A DNA stretch of 47,320 bases from an uncultured Nocardioides sp. (lineage in GTDB: Bacteria; Actinomycetota; Actinomycetes; Propionibacteriales; Nocardioidaceae). The notes under the pieces were generated by a model. That model searched no databases, was not told the origin of the DNA, and saw nothing but the letters and a program-made list of their open reading frames with translations. The translations under genes were made by a program, and so were the position numbers. Of this stretch, positions 1 to 8,373 are shown in pieces; position 1 is the first letter of the stretch, and the number at the start of each line of letters is the position of its first letter. The stretch lies in NCBI RefSeq assembly GCF_946885725.1, contig NZ_CAMPGZ010000005.1, positions 1 through 47,320 of the forward strand. The letters run 5' to 3'.

Positions 1-1019
1 CCGCCGAGGACCACGCCGAGGAGATCGAGGAGGTCATCAAGGGCGCCGACATGGTCTTCGTGACCGCCGGCGAGGGTGGCGGCACCGGCACCGGCGGCGC
101 GCCGGTCGTCGCGCGCATCGCCCGCTCGCTGGGCGCGCTGACCATCGGCGTCGTGACGCGGCCCTTCGCGTTCGAGGGCCGCCGTCGCGCCAACTCCGCC
201 GAGGAGGGGATCTCGCAGCTCCGCGAGGAGGTCGACACCCTCATCGTCATCCCCAACGACCGGCTGCTGTCGATCAGCGACCGCAACGTGTCGGTGCTCG
301 ACGCGTTCAAGCAGGCCGACCAGGTGCTGCTGCAGGGTGTCTCCGGAATAACCGACCTGATCACCACGCCGGGCCTGATCAACCTCGACTTCGCCGACGT
401 GAAGTCCGTGATGGCCAACGCCGGCTCCGCCTTGATGGGCATCGGCTCGGCGCGCGGCGAGGACCGCGCGGTCGCCGCCGCCGAGATGGCAGTCTCCAGC
501 CCGCTGCTCGAGGCCTCGATCGACGGTGCCCACGGCGTGCTGCTCTCCATCGCCGGCGGTTCCGACCTCGGCCTGTTCGAGATCAACGAGGCCGCGGCGC
601 TGGTGTCGCAGGCCGCGCACGCCGAGGCCAACATCATCTTCGGTGCGGTCATCGACGACGCGCTCGGCGACGAGGTCCGGGTCACCGTCATCGCGGCCGG
701 CTTCGACGGCGGGATGCCCAAGCGTCGCGAGGGCGTCAACGCGCTGCGCCGCGACCCGGTGCCCGCGCAGTCCCAGGCCGAGACCCGGGCCGCCGCGCAG
801 GCCGCCGCCAACCGGGCTCCGCAGAGCACGCCGGCCCCCGCGGCCGGTGACGGTGCGCGCCCGCAGCCCAGCCGTCAGGTCCAGCCCGCCTCGGCTACGA
901 CAGCGACGCAGCAGGCCGCCCCGGCCCAGCCCGCGCAGCCGGCCCAGCCCCGGCCCGCGCAGCCCCGCCCGGCGGCGCTCGACGACGACGAGCTCGACGT
1001 CCCGGACTTCCTGAAGTAG
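1..1019 (+). CDS. ftsZ: Cell division protein FtsZ (5' truncated)
   Basis: Tubulin-like GTPase that polymerises into the cytokinetic Z-ring. The reading frame enters from the left edge (first full codon at 3), so the N-terminal GTP-binding strands are missing; 338 residues are visible. The tubulin signature loop GGGTGTGG lies near visible residue 24, and the synergy-loop region ([14 protein letters not shown]), which completes the GTPase site of the next subunit, follows. After the globular domain comes a linker of roughly 80 residues rich in Ala, Pro and Gln, then the conserved C-terminal peptide ([10 protein letters not shown]) used to bind partners such as SepF. pgeF starts 2 nt after the stop. 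The identification is certain; only the true start is unseen. Confidence 0.98.
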   Translation, partial: AEDHAEEIEEVIKGADMVFVTAGEGGGTGTGGAPVVARIARSLGALTIGVVTRPFAFEGRRRANSAEEGISQLREEVDTLIVIPNDRLLSISDRNVSVLDAFKQADQVLLQGVSGITDLITTPGLINLDFADVKSVMANAGSALMGIGSARGEDRAVAAAEMAVSSPLLEASIDGAHGVLLSIAGGSDLGLFEINEAAALVSQAAHAEANIIFGAVIDDALGDEVRVTVIAAGFDGGMPKRREGVNALRRDPVPAQSQAETRAAAQAAANRAPQSTPAPAAGDGARPQPSRQVQPASATTATQQAAPAQPAQPAQPRPAQPRPAALDDDELDVPDFLK

Positions 1020-1021
1020 GC

Positions 1022-1747
1022 GTGTTCGCCTACCAGGACACCCGCGTCGGGGCCGCCACGGTCGACGTCGCGTTCACGGACCGCCACGGAGGAGTCAGTG
1101 GCGGTCCGTACGCGTCCCTCGACCTCGGACGCCACGCCGCCGAGTCCGGGGAGCTCGAGACCAACCTGGCGCGGCTCGCGGAGGCGTTCGCCGGCGACGC
1201 CGGTACGCCGCTCGCCCTGATGAGCCAGGTGCACGGCCGCGACGTCGCGGTGGTCGACGCGCCCGGCGCGCCGCCGGTGGCCGACGGGATCGTCACCGGC
1301 ACCGCCGGTCTCGCCGTCGTGGTGCGGGTCGCCGACTGCGTGCCGCTGCTGCTCGCCGACCCCGACCGAGGGGTCGTCGGTGCCGTGCACGCCGGCCGGC
1401 CCGGTCTCGTCGCCGGCGTCGTGCCCGCCGCGGTCGACCGGCTCCGCGAGCTCGGTGCCGAGCGGCTCGTCGCCTGGGTGGGGCCGCACGTCTGCGGCGG
1501 CTGCTACGAGGTGCCTGCCGAGATGCAGGCCGAGGTCGCCGCCGCGGTCCCTGAGGCCGAGGCGACCACCACCTGGGGCACGCCCGCGCTCGACATCGGG
1601 GCCGGTGTGGTCGCGCAGCTGAAGGCCGCCGGCGTCGAGATGGTCGACGCGAGCCGGTGCACGATCGAGGACGAGGACCTCTTCTCCTACCGCCGCCAGG
1701 GCCCCGAGTCCGGGCGCCTCGCGGGGATCGTGCGGGTGCGACCGTGA
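1022..1747 (+). CDS. pgeF: Peptidoglycan editing factor, YfiH/LACC1-like
   Basis: This is a 241-residue member of the multicopper polyphenol oxidase-like YfiH/LACC1 family. Bacterial members are linked to removal of wrong amino acids from peptidoglycan precursors and have purine nucleoside phosphorylase-type activity. The metal-site pattern is visible: His in MSQVHGRD, Cys in RVADCVPL and His in GAVHAGRPG, followed by the Cys-rich GPHVCGGCYEV. One oddity is HAGRPG where many homologues have HAGWRG. The GTG start lies 2 nt after the ftsZ stop, and the stop overlaps the GTG of yggS (GTGA), which suggests translational coupling in the ftsZ-pgeF-yggS-sepF run typical of Gram-positive division clusters. 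Confidence 0.9.
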   Translation: MFAYQDTRVGAATVDVAFTDRHGGVSGGPYASLDLGRHAAESGELETNLARLAEAFAGDAGTPLALMSQVHGRDVAVVDAPGAPPVADGIVTGTAGLAVVVRVADCVPLLLADPDRGVVGAVHAGRPGLVAGVVPAAVDRLRELGAERLVAWVGPHVCGGCYEVPAEMQAEVAAAVPEAEATTTWGTPALDIGAGVVAQLKAAGVEMVDASRCTIEDEDLFSYRRQGPESGRLAGIVRVRP

Positions 1748-2460
1748 CCGACCAGAGCAGCCGACGCGACGAGATCGCGAGCAACCTCGCGGCCGTCCGC
1801 GAGCGGATCGCGTCCGCCTGCGCCGACGTGGGCCGCTCGCCCGACGAGGTCACGATCACCGTGGTCACCAAGTTCTTCCCGGCCTCCGACGTACGCCTGC
1901 TCGCCGAGCTCGGCGTCACCGACGTGGGCGAGAACCGCCACCAGGAGGCGGAGGCGAAGGCCGCCGAGCTGCGGGACCTGCGGCTGCGCTGGCACTTCGT
2001 CGGCAACCTGCAGAGCAACAAGGCGGCCGCGGTGGCGCAGTACGCCGACGTGGTGGAGTCGGTCGACCGCGCCAAGCTGCTCAAGGGGCTCAGCCGCGGC
2101 GCGCACCTGCGCGACAGGACGGTCGACTGCCTCGTGCAGGTGAACCTGGATCCCGATGCGGGCCAGGGGACCGGCCGCGGCGGCGCCGCGCCGGCCGACG
2201 TACCCGCGCTGGCGGAGGGCGTGGCCGCCGCCGAGGGCCTGCGCCTGCGCGGCGTGATGGCCGTGGCGCCGCTGGGGGAGGACCCCCGGCCGGCGTTCGA
2301 ACGACTCGCCCGGCTGGCCGACGAGGTCCGCCGGGTGGACCCCTCCGCGACCTGGGTCTCGGCGGGGATGAGCGGCGACCTGGAGGACGCCGTTCGGACA
2401 GGTGCGACACACGTGCGGATTGGGTCTGCGGTCCTCGGACCGAGGCCTCCCGAACGGTAG
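1744..2460 (+). CDS. yggS: PLP homeostasis protein, YggS/PROSC family
   Basis: A 238-residue single-domain PLP-binding protein that buffers pyridoxal phosphate and has no established catalytic turnover. It is a fold-type III barrel related to the alanine racemase N-terminal domain. The PLP lysine sits in TVVTKFFPASD, and the family motifs VGENRHQEA and WHFVGNLQSNK follow. The C-terminal phosphate-binding end is RIGSAVLGP. I chose the GTG at 1744 because it overlaps the pgeF stop and gives the usual family length; the frame stays open upstream but with no family similarity. The neighbours are the standard actinobacterial order pgeF-yggS-sepF. Confidence 0.92.
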   Translation: MTDQSSRRDEIASNLAAVRERIASACADVGRSPDEVTITVVTKFFPASDVRLLAELGVTDVGENRHQEAEAKAAELRDLRLRWHFVGNLQSNKAAAVAQYADVVESVDRAKLLKGLSRGAHLRDRTVDCLVQVNLDPDAGQGTGRGGAAPADVPALAEGVAAAEGLRLRGVMAVAPLGEDPRPAFERLARLADEVRRVDPSATWVSAGMSGDLEDAVRTGATHVRIGSAVLGPRPPER

Positions 2461-2523
2461 TGTCAGAGCACGCCAGCAGCACCAGGTCGACGGGGCCTGG
2501 CGCCGTACCGGAAGGCAATGTCA

Positions 2524-3060
2524 ATGGGCAGCGCGATGCGCAAGATGGGTGTCTACCTCGGCCTGCTCGAGGACACCGAGCGCTACGACGACGACTACTA
2601 CGACGAGTACGACGAGCAGCCCGCCCGTCGTGACGCGCGCGACGCGCGCGGCCTCCGTGACGAGGCGCGTCTGGAGCGTGTCGACCGCCTCGACCGCGCG
2701 GAGTCCCGTCCCGCCCCGGTCGCCGACCTGACCGAGCGTCGCCGGCCGCAGCCGGCCGCGCAGGCGAGCACGGTGGCGGAGCTGTCGCGGATCACCACGC
2801 TGCACCCGCGCAGCTACAACGACGCGCGCACGATCGGCGAGAACTTCCGCGAGGGCGTGCCGGTGATCATGAACCTCTCCGAGATGGACGACGCCGACGC
2901 CAAGCGGCTCGTCGACTTCGCGGCCGGGCTGATCTTCGGCGTCCGCGGGAGCATCGAGCGGGTCACCAACAAGGTGTTCCTGCTCTCGCCGCCCAACGTG
3001 ACGGTCGCCGCCGAGGACAAGCAGCGGATCCGTGAGGACGGGTTCTTCAACCAGTCCTGA
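2524..3060 (+). CDS. sepF: Cell division protein SepF
   Basis: SepF is the membrane anchor and assembly factor of the Z-ring in actinobacteria, which lack FtsA. The N-terminus ([17 protein letters not shown]) is a short amphipathic membrane-binding helix. It is followed by a very acidic Tyr/Asp stretch and a charged low-complexity linker to about residue 90, then the conserved FtsZ-binding domain ([46 protein letters not shown]). Two starts are possible: ATG 2518 and ATG 2524. The GGAAG at 2510-2514 is only 3 nt from 2518 but 9 nt from 2524, so 2524 (178 residues) is preferred. The gene follows yggS after 63 nt. Confidence 0.93.
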   Translation: MGSAMRKMGVYLGLLEDTERYDDDYYDEYDEQPARRDARDARGLRDEARLERVDRLDRAESRPAPVADLTERRRPQPAAQASTVAELSRITTLHPRSYNDARTIGENFREGVPVIMNLSEMDDADAKRLVDFAAGLIFGVRGSIERVTNKVFLLSPPNVTVAAEDKQRIREDGFFNQS

Positions 3061-3130
3061 CCGAGGTCGCGTTTCGGCATCGTTCTCCGCCGTACGCCGC
3101 CGCCCGCCCGTTTCTCTCGGACTCCCTGGC

Positions 3131-3143
3131 TAGGATCGCCGCG
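3131..3143 (+). promoter_or_regulatory. Leaderless-type -10 for yggT
   Basis: TAGGAT at 3131-3136 is followed by 6 nt and then the GTG start at 3143. In actinobacteria this spacing places the transcription start on or next to the start codon, so the mRNA would lack a leader. No ribosome binding site precedes the GTG, which agrees. The -35 region is not recognisable. Confidence 0.55.
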
Positions 3144-3436
3144 TGCTGCTCGTCGGATCGATCATCGACACGATCCTGTTCATCTTCCTGGCGCTGATGC
3201 TGATCCGCCTGGTCGTGGACTGGGTCCAGATCTTCGCGCGCTCCTGGACGCCCACCGGGCCGGTCCTGTTCGTGCTGGAGATCGTCTACACGATCACCGA
3301 CCCGCCGATCCTGTTCGTCCGGCGGTTCGTGCCGCCGCTGCGCATCGGCAGCATCGCCCTGGACACCAGCTTCCTGATCGTCCTGATCGCGGTGTACCTC
3401 CTCCAGATCCTGAACCGGATGATCTTCCTTTCCTGA
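3143..3436 (+). CDS. YggT family membrane protein
   Basis: A 97-residue integral membrane protein with two hydrophobic segments: about residues 5-25 (IIDTILFIFLALMLIRLVVD) and about residues 73-95 (SFLIVLIAVYLLQILNRMIF). Between them is the family core containing the TDPPILFVRRFVPPLR motif. YggT proteins sit between sepF and divIVA in most Gram-positive bacteria and are thought to act in division or osmotic adaptation; the exact role is unknown. The GTG start gives the usual family length and coincides with a leaderless-type promoter. 209 nt separate it from divIVA. Confidence 0.9.
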   Translation: MLLVGSIIDTILFIFLALMLIRLVVDWVQIFARSWTPTGPVLFVLEIVYTITDPPILFVRRFVPPLRIGSIALDTSFLIVLIAVYLLQILNRMIFLS

Positions 3437-3488
3437 GAAACCGCAGGCCACGCCGCGGTCACGGTGTGACGCGGGCTTGGGGCGCAGG

Positions 3489-3494
3489 TAGGCT
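3489..3494 (+). promoter_or_regulatory. Candidate -10 element upstream of divIVA
   Basis: TAGGCT matches the -10 hexamer repeated before many genes in this window. It lies about 150 nt before the divIVA ATG, so divIVA would have a long untranslated leader, unlike the leaderless genes here. TGTGAC, 18 nt upstream, is a weak -35 candidate. Confidence 0.35.
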
Positions 3495-3645
3495 GCCACC
3501 GTCCCGCGGCGGGCTCGGGGAGGCCGCGGCCCCACTGGACGACGAGGGCTTTCTTCGGAGTACGGTGGGCACGACGCAGTCCTAGAACAGCAACGACGCA
3601 GGTTCGCAAGCAGCAACACTGACGACAACGAGTAAGGGTGAGGTC

Positions 3646-4395
3646 ATGCCGCTGACGCCTGAGGACGTGAGCAACAAGCGCTTTACTCCGGTCCGCCTCC
3701 GCGAGGGCTACGACATGGGGGAGGTCGACCAGTTCCTCGACGAGGTCGAGGCGGAGCTGGCGCGGCTCACACGGGAGAACGACGACCTCCGCCAGAAGCT
3801 CCAGGCCGCCCAGCAGGGTGGCGGTGCCGCTCCTGTCCCGGAGAAGCAGGTCGCCAAGGAGCCGGAGCCCGTCAAGGCTCCCGAGCCCACGCCGGCCGCC
3901 GCGCCCGCCGCCGGCCCGGTCGAGACGATCAAGGTGGCGACCGTCGCCGACGCGTCCAGCGCCGCGGCCCGCCTGCTCGAGATCGCGACTCGCAACGCCG
4001 ACGAGCTCGTCGCCGACGCCAAGAACCAGGCCGACAAGATCGTCGGCGAGGCCCGCACGAAGGCCGAGCGCCTGGAGGCCGAGGCCAAGGTCAAGTCCGA
4101 GCGCATGGAGGCCGACGCCCGCACCCGCTCGCAGATGCTCGACTCCGAGACCGCCGAGCGTCGCCAGCAGCTCTTCGGCGACCTCGAGAAGGAGAAGGAC
4201 AAGCTCAACTCCGAGGTCGAGACGCTCCGCAACTTCGAGCGCGAGTACCGCAGCCGGCTGAAGACCTACTTCACCCAGCAGCTGGAGATCCTCGACAACT
4301 CCGGCGAGACCGGCGGCAACCCCGCCCTCGCCACCAGCGACCACGCGCCCAAGCGCCTCAAGTCGCTTCTCGGGGACGACGCCGACAACGGCTGA
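3646..4395 (+). CDS. divIVA: Polar growth/septum protein DivIVA (Wag31)
   Basis: A 249-residue coiled-coil protein that marks negatively curved membrane at the poles and septum and directs apical wall growth in actinobacteria. The N-terminal lipid-binding domain is clear (LTPEDVSNKRFTPVRLREGYD, then VDQFLDEVEAELARL). A first coiled coil follows to about residue 58. A Pro/Ala/Glu-rich linker spans about residues 60-95, and a long second coiled coil (about 100-220) is rich in Ala, Glu and Lys. The ATG is preceded by GGGTGAGG. The 209-nt upstream gap holds a TAGGCT at 3489-3494, a possible -10 giving a leader of about 145 nt. A strong hairpin lies downstream. Confidence 0.95.
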   Translation: MPLTPEDVSNKRFTPVRLREGYDMGEVDQFLDEVEAELARLTRENDDLRQKLQAAQQGGGAAPVPEKQVAKEPEPVKAPEPTPAAAPAAGPVETIKVATVADASSAAARLLEIATRNADELVADAKNQADKIVGEARTKAERLEAEAKVKSERMEADARTRSQMLDSETAERRQQLFGDLEKEKDKLNSEVETLRNFEREYRSRLKTYFTQQLEILDNSGETGGNPALATSDHAPKRLKSLLGDDADNG

Positions 4396-4439
4396 TCCCA
4401 CCCGCAGCACCTGCTGCACACCTGCTGCAACCGCGTCGA

Positions 4440-4479
4440 ACGAAGGCCGGGCCCCCTGTGGAGGGGACCCGGCCTTCGT
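4440..4479 (+). terminator. Hairpin terminator after divIVA
   Basis: A long inverted repeat has arms at 4440-4455 and 4464-4479: ACGAAGGCCGGG pairs with CCCGGCCTTCGT, and after one mismatch CCCC pairs with GGGG. The loop is short. No long T-run follows (TCGTGTT), as is usual in high-GC actinobacteria. It lies 45 nt after the divIVA stop and faces the convergent end of ileS. Confidence 0.75.
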
Positions 4480-4492
4480 CGTGTTGGGGGGT

Positions 4493-4585
4493 GTCGGGTT
4501 ACCACCTGCTGCTGGTAAACCGACGCAACCGGGCCGAAACATCACGTGGGATGCGTCAGGAACGCGTGGGCAGTCCTGTGGACAA
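4493..4585. repeat. Dispersed ~91-bp element, copy A, with DnaA-type box
   Basis: This stretch between the converging divIVA and ileS genes reappears in inverted orientation at 18370-18462. By eye, about 78 of 91 aligned positions match, with no gaps inside the element. The best-conserved parts are GCAACCGGGCCGAAAC (from 4525), TCACGTGGGA, CAGGAACGCGTGGGC and the end TGTGGACAA (4577-4585). That end is the reverse complement of TTGTCCACA, the DnaA-box form preferred in Streptomyces and mycobacteria. The left part contains an imperfect hairpin (GGTTACCA against TGGTAAACC). I find no convincing coding sequence in it. Its function is unknown. Confidence 0.7.
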
Positions 4586-4650
4586 CGAACCGGCCCGGGA
4601 GGTCCCGATGAGGACCTGCCGGGCCGATGTCATTCCGGGGTCGTGCCGGG

Positions 4651-7600
4651 TCAGGCCTTGGCCACCGTGAAGGCCAGCCCGAGGTCGTCGTCGCGTACGG
4701 CGTTGTCCCCGTCGATCGAGGGGACCTCGGCCATCTCCACCGCCAGCACCTCGTCGGCGACCAGGTCGGCGTGCTCGCGCATCGCCTCGGCCGTCTCGCC
4801 CTTGGCCGCCCAGCGGAGCACCACCCGGTCGCTGACGTCGAAGCCGCTGGCCTTGCGCGCCTCCTGCACCAGCCGAACTGCCTCGCGCGCGAGACCGGCG
4901 CGGACCAGTTCGGGGGTGAGCTCGAGGTCGAGCGCGACGGTCTCACCCTGCTCGTTGACCACCGACCAGCCCTCGCGCGGGCGCTCGGAGACGATCACCT
5001 CGTCCGGCAGCACCTCGACCTCCTCGCCGTCGACCATGACCGTGGCCTTGCCGTCGGCCTCGAGCGCGGCGTGCAGCGCGGCGGCGTCGGCGGCGGCGAT
5101 GGCGGCGGCGACGCGCGGGGTCCGCTTCGCGAACCGCTTGCCGAGCGCCCGGAAGTTGCCCTTCGCCGAGAAGTCCACGAGCCCCTCGGCGGCCGACGAC
5201 AGCGGCTCGAGCCCGCCGATGTTGAGCTCGTCGGCGACCTCGCGGCGAAGCTCCTCGGTCAGACGGGCGTACGCCGTCGACGCGACGAGCGCGCGGCGGA
5301 GCGGCTGACGGGTCCGCACCTTCGCCTCGGCCCGCGCGGCACGGCCGAGCTCGACCAGGCGCCGGGCCAGCGCGACGGCGCCGGACAGCTCCTCGTCGAC
5401 CGCGGACTCGTCGTACTCCGGCCACGACGCGAGGTGCACCGATGTCGGCGCCGACGGGTCGACCGAGCGCACGACGTCCTGCCACACCCGCTCGGTGATG
5501 AACGGCACCAGCGGCGCCATCAGCCGGGTGACCGTGTCGATGGTCTCGTGCAGCGTCATCAGCGCGGCCGGGTCGCCGTCCCAGAAGCGGCGGCGCGAGC
5601 GGCGGACGTACCAGTTGGACAGGTCGTCGACGAACTGCGCGAGCAGGTTGCCGGCGCGCTGGGTGTCGAAGTTCTCCATCGCCTCGGTCACGCGGCCGAC
5701 CAGCCGCGCGGTCTCGGCGTGCAGCCACCGGTCGAGCACCGGCCGCTTGCTGACCTCCGGGGCGCCGTCGGCCGGCGTCCACTTCGCCGTACGGGCGTAG
5801 AGGACGTGGAAAGCGACGGTGTTCCAGTAGGTCAGCAGCACCTTGCGCACGGTCTCCTGGATCGCGACGTGCCCGACCCGGCGCGCCGCCCAGGGCGAGC
5901 CGGACGCCGCCATGAACCAGCGCACCGCGTCGGCGCCGTGCTGCTCCATGAGCGGGATCGGCTCGAGGATGTTGCCGAGGTGCTTGGACATCTTGCGGCC
6001 GTCCTCGGCGAGGATGTGGCCGAGGCAGAGCACGTTGCGGTACGCCGACCGGTCGAACACCAGCGTGCCGATCGCCATCAGCGTGTAGAACCAGCCACGG
6101 GTCTGGTCGATCGCCTCGCAGATGAAGTCGGCCGGGTACGCCGCCTCGAACTTCTCCGCCGACCCCGGCTTGTGCGGGTAGCCCCACTGGGCGAACGGCA
6201 TCGAGCCGCTGTCGAACCAGGCGTCGATCACCTCGGGCACGCGCCGCGCCTCGCCCTGGCACTCCGGGCAGGTGATGGTCACCTCGTCGACGTACGGACG
6301 GTGCGGGTCGAGCCCGGACTGGTCGGTGCCCGACAGCTCGGACAGCTCGGCGAGCGAGCCGACGCAGGTCAGGTGGCCCTCGCCGCAGCGCCAGATCGGC
6401 AGCGGCGTGCCCCAGTAGCGGCTGCGCGAGAGCGCCCAGTCGATGTTGTTGTTCAGCCAGTCGCCGTAGCGGCCCCACTTGATCGTGTCGGGGTACCAGT
6501 TGGTGCGCTCGTTCTCCCGCAGCAGCGCGTCCTTCACCGCGGTGGTGCGGACGTACCACGACGGCTGCGCGTAGTACATGAGCGCGGTGTGGCAGCGCCA
6601 GCAGTGCGGGTAGGAGTGCTCGTAAGCGACGTGCCGGAACATCAGTCCGCGCGCCTCGAGGTCGGCGACCAGGTCCGCGTCGGCGTGCTTGAAGAACTGG
6701 CCGCCCACCAGGTCGAGGTCGTCCTCGAAGTGGCCGTCGGGGCGCACGGGTACGACGACCGGCAGCCCGTAGGCCTTGCACACCTTCATGTCGTCCTCGC
6801 CGAACGCGGGGGACTGGTGCACGAGGCCGGTGCCGTCCTCCGTGGTGACGTAGTCCGCCAGCACCACGAAGTGCGCCTCGGAGGGAAACTCGACGAGCTC
6901 GAACGGCCGCTGGTAGGTCCACCGCTCCATCTCGGTCCCGGGCAGCGTCGCCTCGACGGTCCAGCCCTCGCCGAGCACCTGCTCGAACAGCGGCTCAGCG
7001 ACGACGAGGGTCTCCTCGCCGTTGCTCGCCACCACGTAGTCGACCTCCGGATTGACCGCGACCGCGGTGTTCGAGACCAGCGTCCACGGCGTCGTGGTCC
7101 ACACGAGCAGCGACGCCTTGCCGGCGTACGGGCCCGACGTCAGCGGGAACCGGACGTACACCGACGGGTCCGTCACGGTCTCGTAGCCCTGCGCCAGCTC
7201 GTGGTCGGAGAGACCGGTGCCACAGCGCGGGCAGTACGGCGCGACGCGGTAGTCCTCGACGAGCAGGCCCTTGTCGAAGATCTGCTTGAGCGCCCACCAC
7301 ACCGACTGGACGTACTCGGGCGTCATCGTCACGTAGGGGTCCTCGGTGTCGACCCAGAAGCCCATCCGGTCCGACATCTCCTCGAACGCGTCGACGTGGC
7401 GCAGCACCGACTCGCGGCACTTGGCGTTGAACTCCGCGACGCCGTACGCCTCGATGTCGCCCTTGCCGGAGAAGCCGAGCTCCTTCTCCACGGCCAGCTC
7501 GACGGGCAGGCCGTGGCAGTCCCAGCCGGCCTTCCGGTCCACCCGGAAGCCCTGCATGGTCTTGAACCGGGGGAACACGTCCTTGAAGACCCGCGCCTCG

Positions 7601-7794
7601 ACGTGGTGGGTGCCGGGCATGCCGTTGGCGGTCGGCGGCCCCTCGTAGAACGTCCAGCGCGGCCGGTCGCCGGCGAAGTCCAGCGACTGCTGGAAGGTCT
7701 TGTCGTCCTCCCAGAACGCCAGCACGTCGTGCTCCATGGCGGGGAGGTCCACCTGGGGCGGGACCGGGGTGTACTCGCTGCTCACGTCAGACAT
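4651..7794 (-). CDS. ileS: Isoleucyl-tRNA synthetase
   Basis: Class I synthetase that charges tRNA-Ile, 1047 residues. The HIGH-equivalent motif is PGTHHVEAR near residue 60, the KMSKS-equivalent is DGRKMSKHLGN near residue 600, and the CP1 editing region and a C-terminal anticodon-binding domain are present. The length and the MPGTHHVEARVFKD signature point to the long eukaryote-like IleS class, which is often less sensitive to mupirocin; that phenotype is family knowledge, not seen here. A T-box leader lies directly upstream. The ATG at 7794 sits only 1 nt from AAGGA, while an in-frame GTG three codons later is better spaced (9 nt), so the true start may be 7785. Confidence 0.96.
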   Translation of the reverse strand: MSDVSSEYTPVPPQVDLPAMEHDVLAFWEDDKTFQQSLDFAGDRPRWTFYEGPPTANGMPGTHHVEARVFKDVFPRFKTMQGFRVDRKAGWDCHGLPVELAVEKELGFSGKGDIEAYGVAEFNAKCRESVLRHVDAFEEMSDRMGFWVDTEDPYVTMTPEYVQSVWWALKQIFDKGLLVEDYRVAPYCPRCGTGLSDHELAQGYETVTDPSVYVRFPLTSGPYAGKASLLVWTTTPWTLVSNTAVAVNPEVDYVVASNGEETLVVAEPLFEQVLGEGWTVEATLPGTEMERWTYQRPFELVEFPSEAHFVVLADYVTTEDGTGLVHQSPAFGEDDMKVCKAYGLPVVVPVRPDGHFEDDLDLVGGQFFKHADADLVADLEARGLMFRHVAYEHSYPHCWRCHTALMYYAQPSWYVRTTAVKDALLRENERTNWYPDTIKWGRYGDWLNNNIDWALSRSRYWGTPLPIWRCGEGHLTCVGSLAELSELSGTDQSGLDPHRPYVDEVTITCPECQGEARRVPEVIDAWFDSGSMPFAQWGYPHKPGSAEKFEAAYPADFICEAIDQTRGWFYTLMAIGTLVFDRSAYRNVLCLGHILAEDGRKMSKHLGNILEPIPLMEQHGADAVRWFMAASGSPWAARRVGHVAIQETVRKVLLTYWNTVAFHVLYARTAKWTPADGAPEVSKRPVLDRWLHAETARLVGRVTEAMENFDTQRAGNLLAQFVDDLSNWYVRRSRRRFWDGDPAALMTLHETIDTVTRLMAPLVPFITERVWQDVVRSVDPSAPTSVHLASWPEYDESAVDEELSGAVALARRLVELGRAARAEAKVRTRQPLRRALVASTAYARLTEELRREVADELNIGGLEPLSSAAEGLVDFSAKGNFRALGKRFAKRTPRVAAAIAAADAAALHAALEADGKATVMVDGEEVEVLPDEVIVSERPREGWSVVNEQGETVALDLELTPELVRAGLAREAVRLVQEARKASGFDVSDRVVLRWAAKGETAEAMREHADLVADEVLAVEMAEVPSIDGDNAVRDDDLGLAFTVAKA

Positions 7795-7796
7795 TC

Positions 7797-8140
7797 CTTC
7801 ACGGGTTCACGGTGTTCACGGGGTGTCGTGGTCGTGCCGTGAAGGGACGAGCCCGGCCGACGGCCGGTCCCGCGGTACCACCCTTCTTGATGCCCGCTCC
7901 TGGCCGGTGTCCTGTGTTGTCCACCGGGCCGGTGTGCGCACACCCTCTCGTGGTTCCACCGCTGCCGGTTCTACCTGCCGGGCACCGGAACCTGGTGGTC
8001 TCGGTGTCGGCGCTCTTCCGGCGGCTCGGGGGTGATCTTCGCTCCGGACAACACCCCCGGGCTCTCACCGTCCCCGGGTCGCTGCCGGCTGTGCTCGGAG
8101 CTACTCGTCCCGTCCACGCCTTGCGGTACCGCCAAGTCTG
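7797..8140 (-). promoter_or_regulatory. T-box leader of ileS
   Basis: The ileS leader carries the T-box core GTGGTACCGCG (minus strand, plus coordinates 7871-7881), preceded by AAGGG. This sequence forms the bulge that pairs with the CCA end of uncharged tRNA. Further 5' lie GACGGGACGAGTAGC and GGTGAGAGCCCGG, which look like a T-box stem I region. An ATC isoleucine codon at 8036-8034 is a candidate specifier, but I could not verify the fold. A GC hairpin (CGGCC/GGCCG) and CGTCCCTTC, able to pair with GAAGGG, follow the T-box and look like the competing terminator or sequestrator. Together these fill most of the 579-nt gap between ileS and the zinc-finger gene. Confidence 0.85.
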
Positions 8141-8253
8141 CCAGACCACGCCGCGGCGGCTCATCCGGATTCCGCGTGTGCCGGCAGTTCGGAGTCGTGT
8201 GAGAAGTTCTGTCCGGTTCGGTCCGGGGCACCCGGAATGCCCCGCGTGGCTGG

Positions 8254-8282
8254 TTGTCTGGTCCGGACCGCGGGTCTATCCT
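8254..8282 (+). promoter_or_regulatory. Promoter of the H1-like/DksA-type gene
   Basis: TTGTCT (8254-8259) and TATCCT (8277-8282) are separated by 17 nt, the best-formed -35/-10 pair I see in the window. The predicted start near 8289 gives a leader of about 85 nt. The spacer contains the palindrome GGTCCGGACC, and CACACGCGTGTG (8287-8298), a 12-bp palindrome, overlaps the predicted start site. Either could be an operator. Confidence 0.55.
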
Positions 8283-8373
8283 CGCGCACACGCGTGTGGC
8301 AGGAGCCGCACGTGCCTTTCGTATCCGGCCTCTCTCGGGTCGGGTGCCCACCGGCTTCGAGGGGGCCAGGGAC

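Noticed and set aside
4627..7842. Very long plus-strand open frame opposite ileS
   Set aside because: It is antisense to a complete, motif-bearing ileS; its protein is Arg/Gly/Val/Leu-rich with no domain. Such shadow frames are typical of high-GC DNA.
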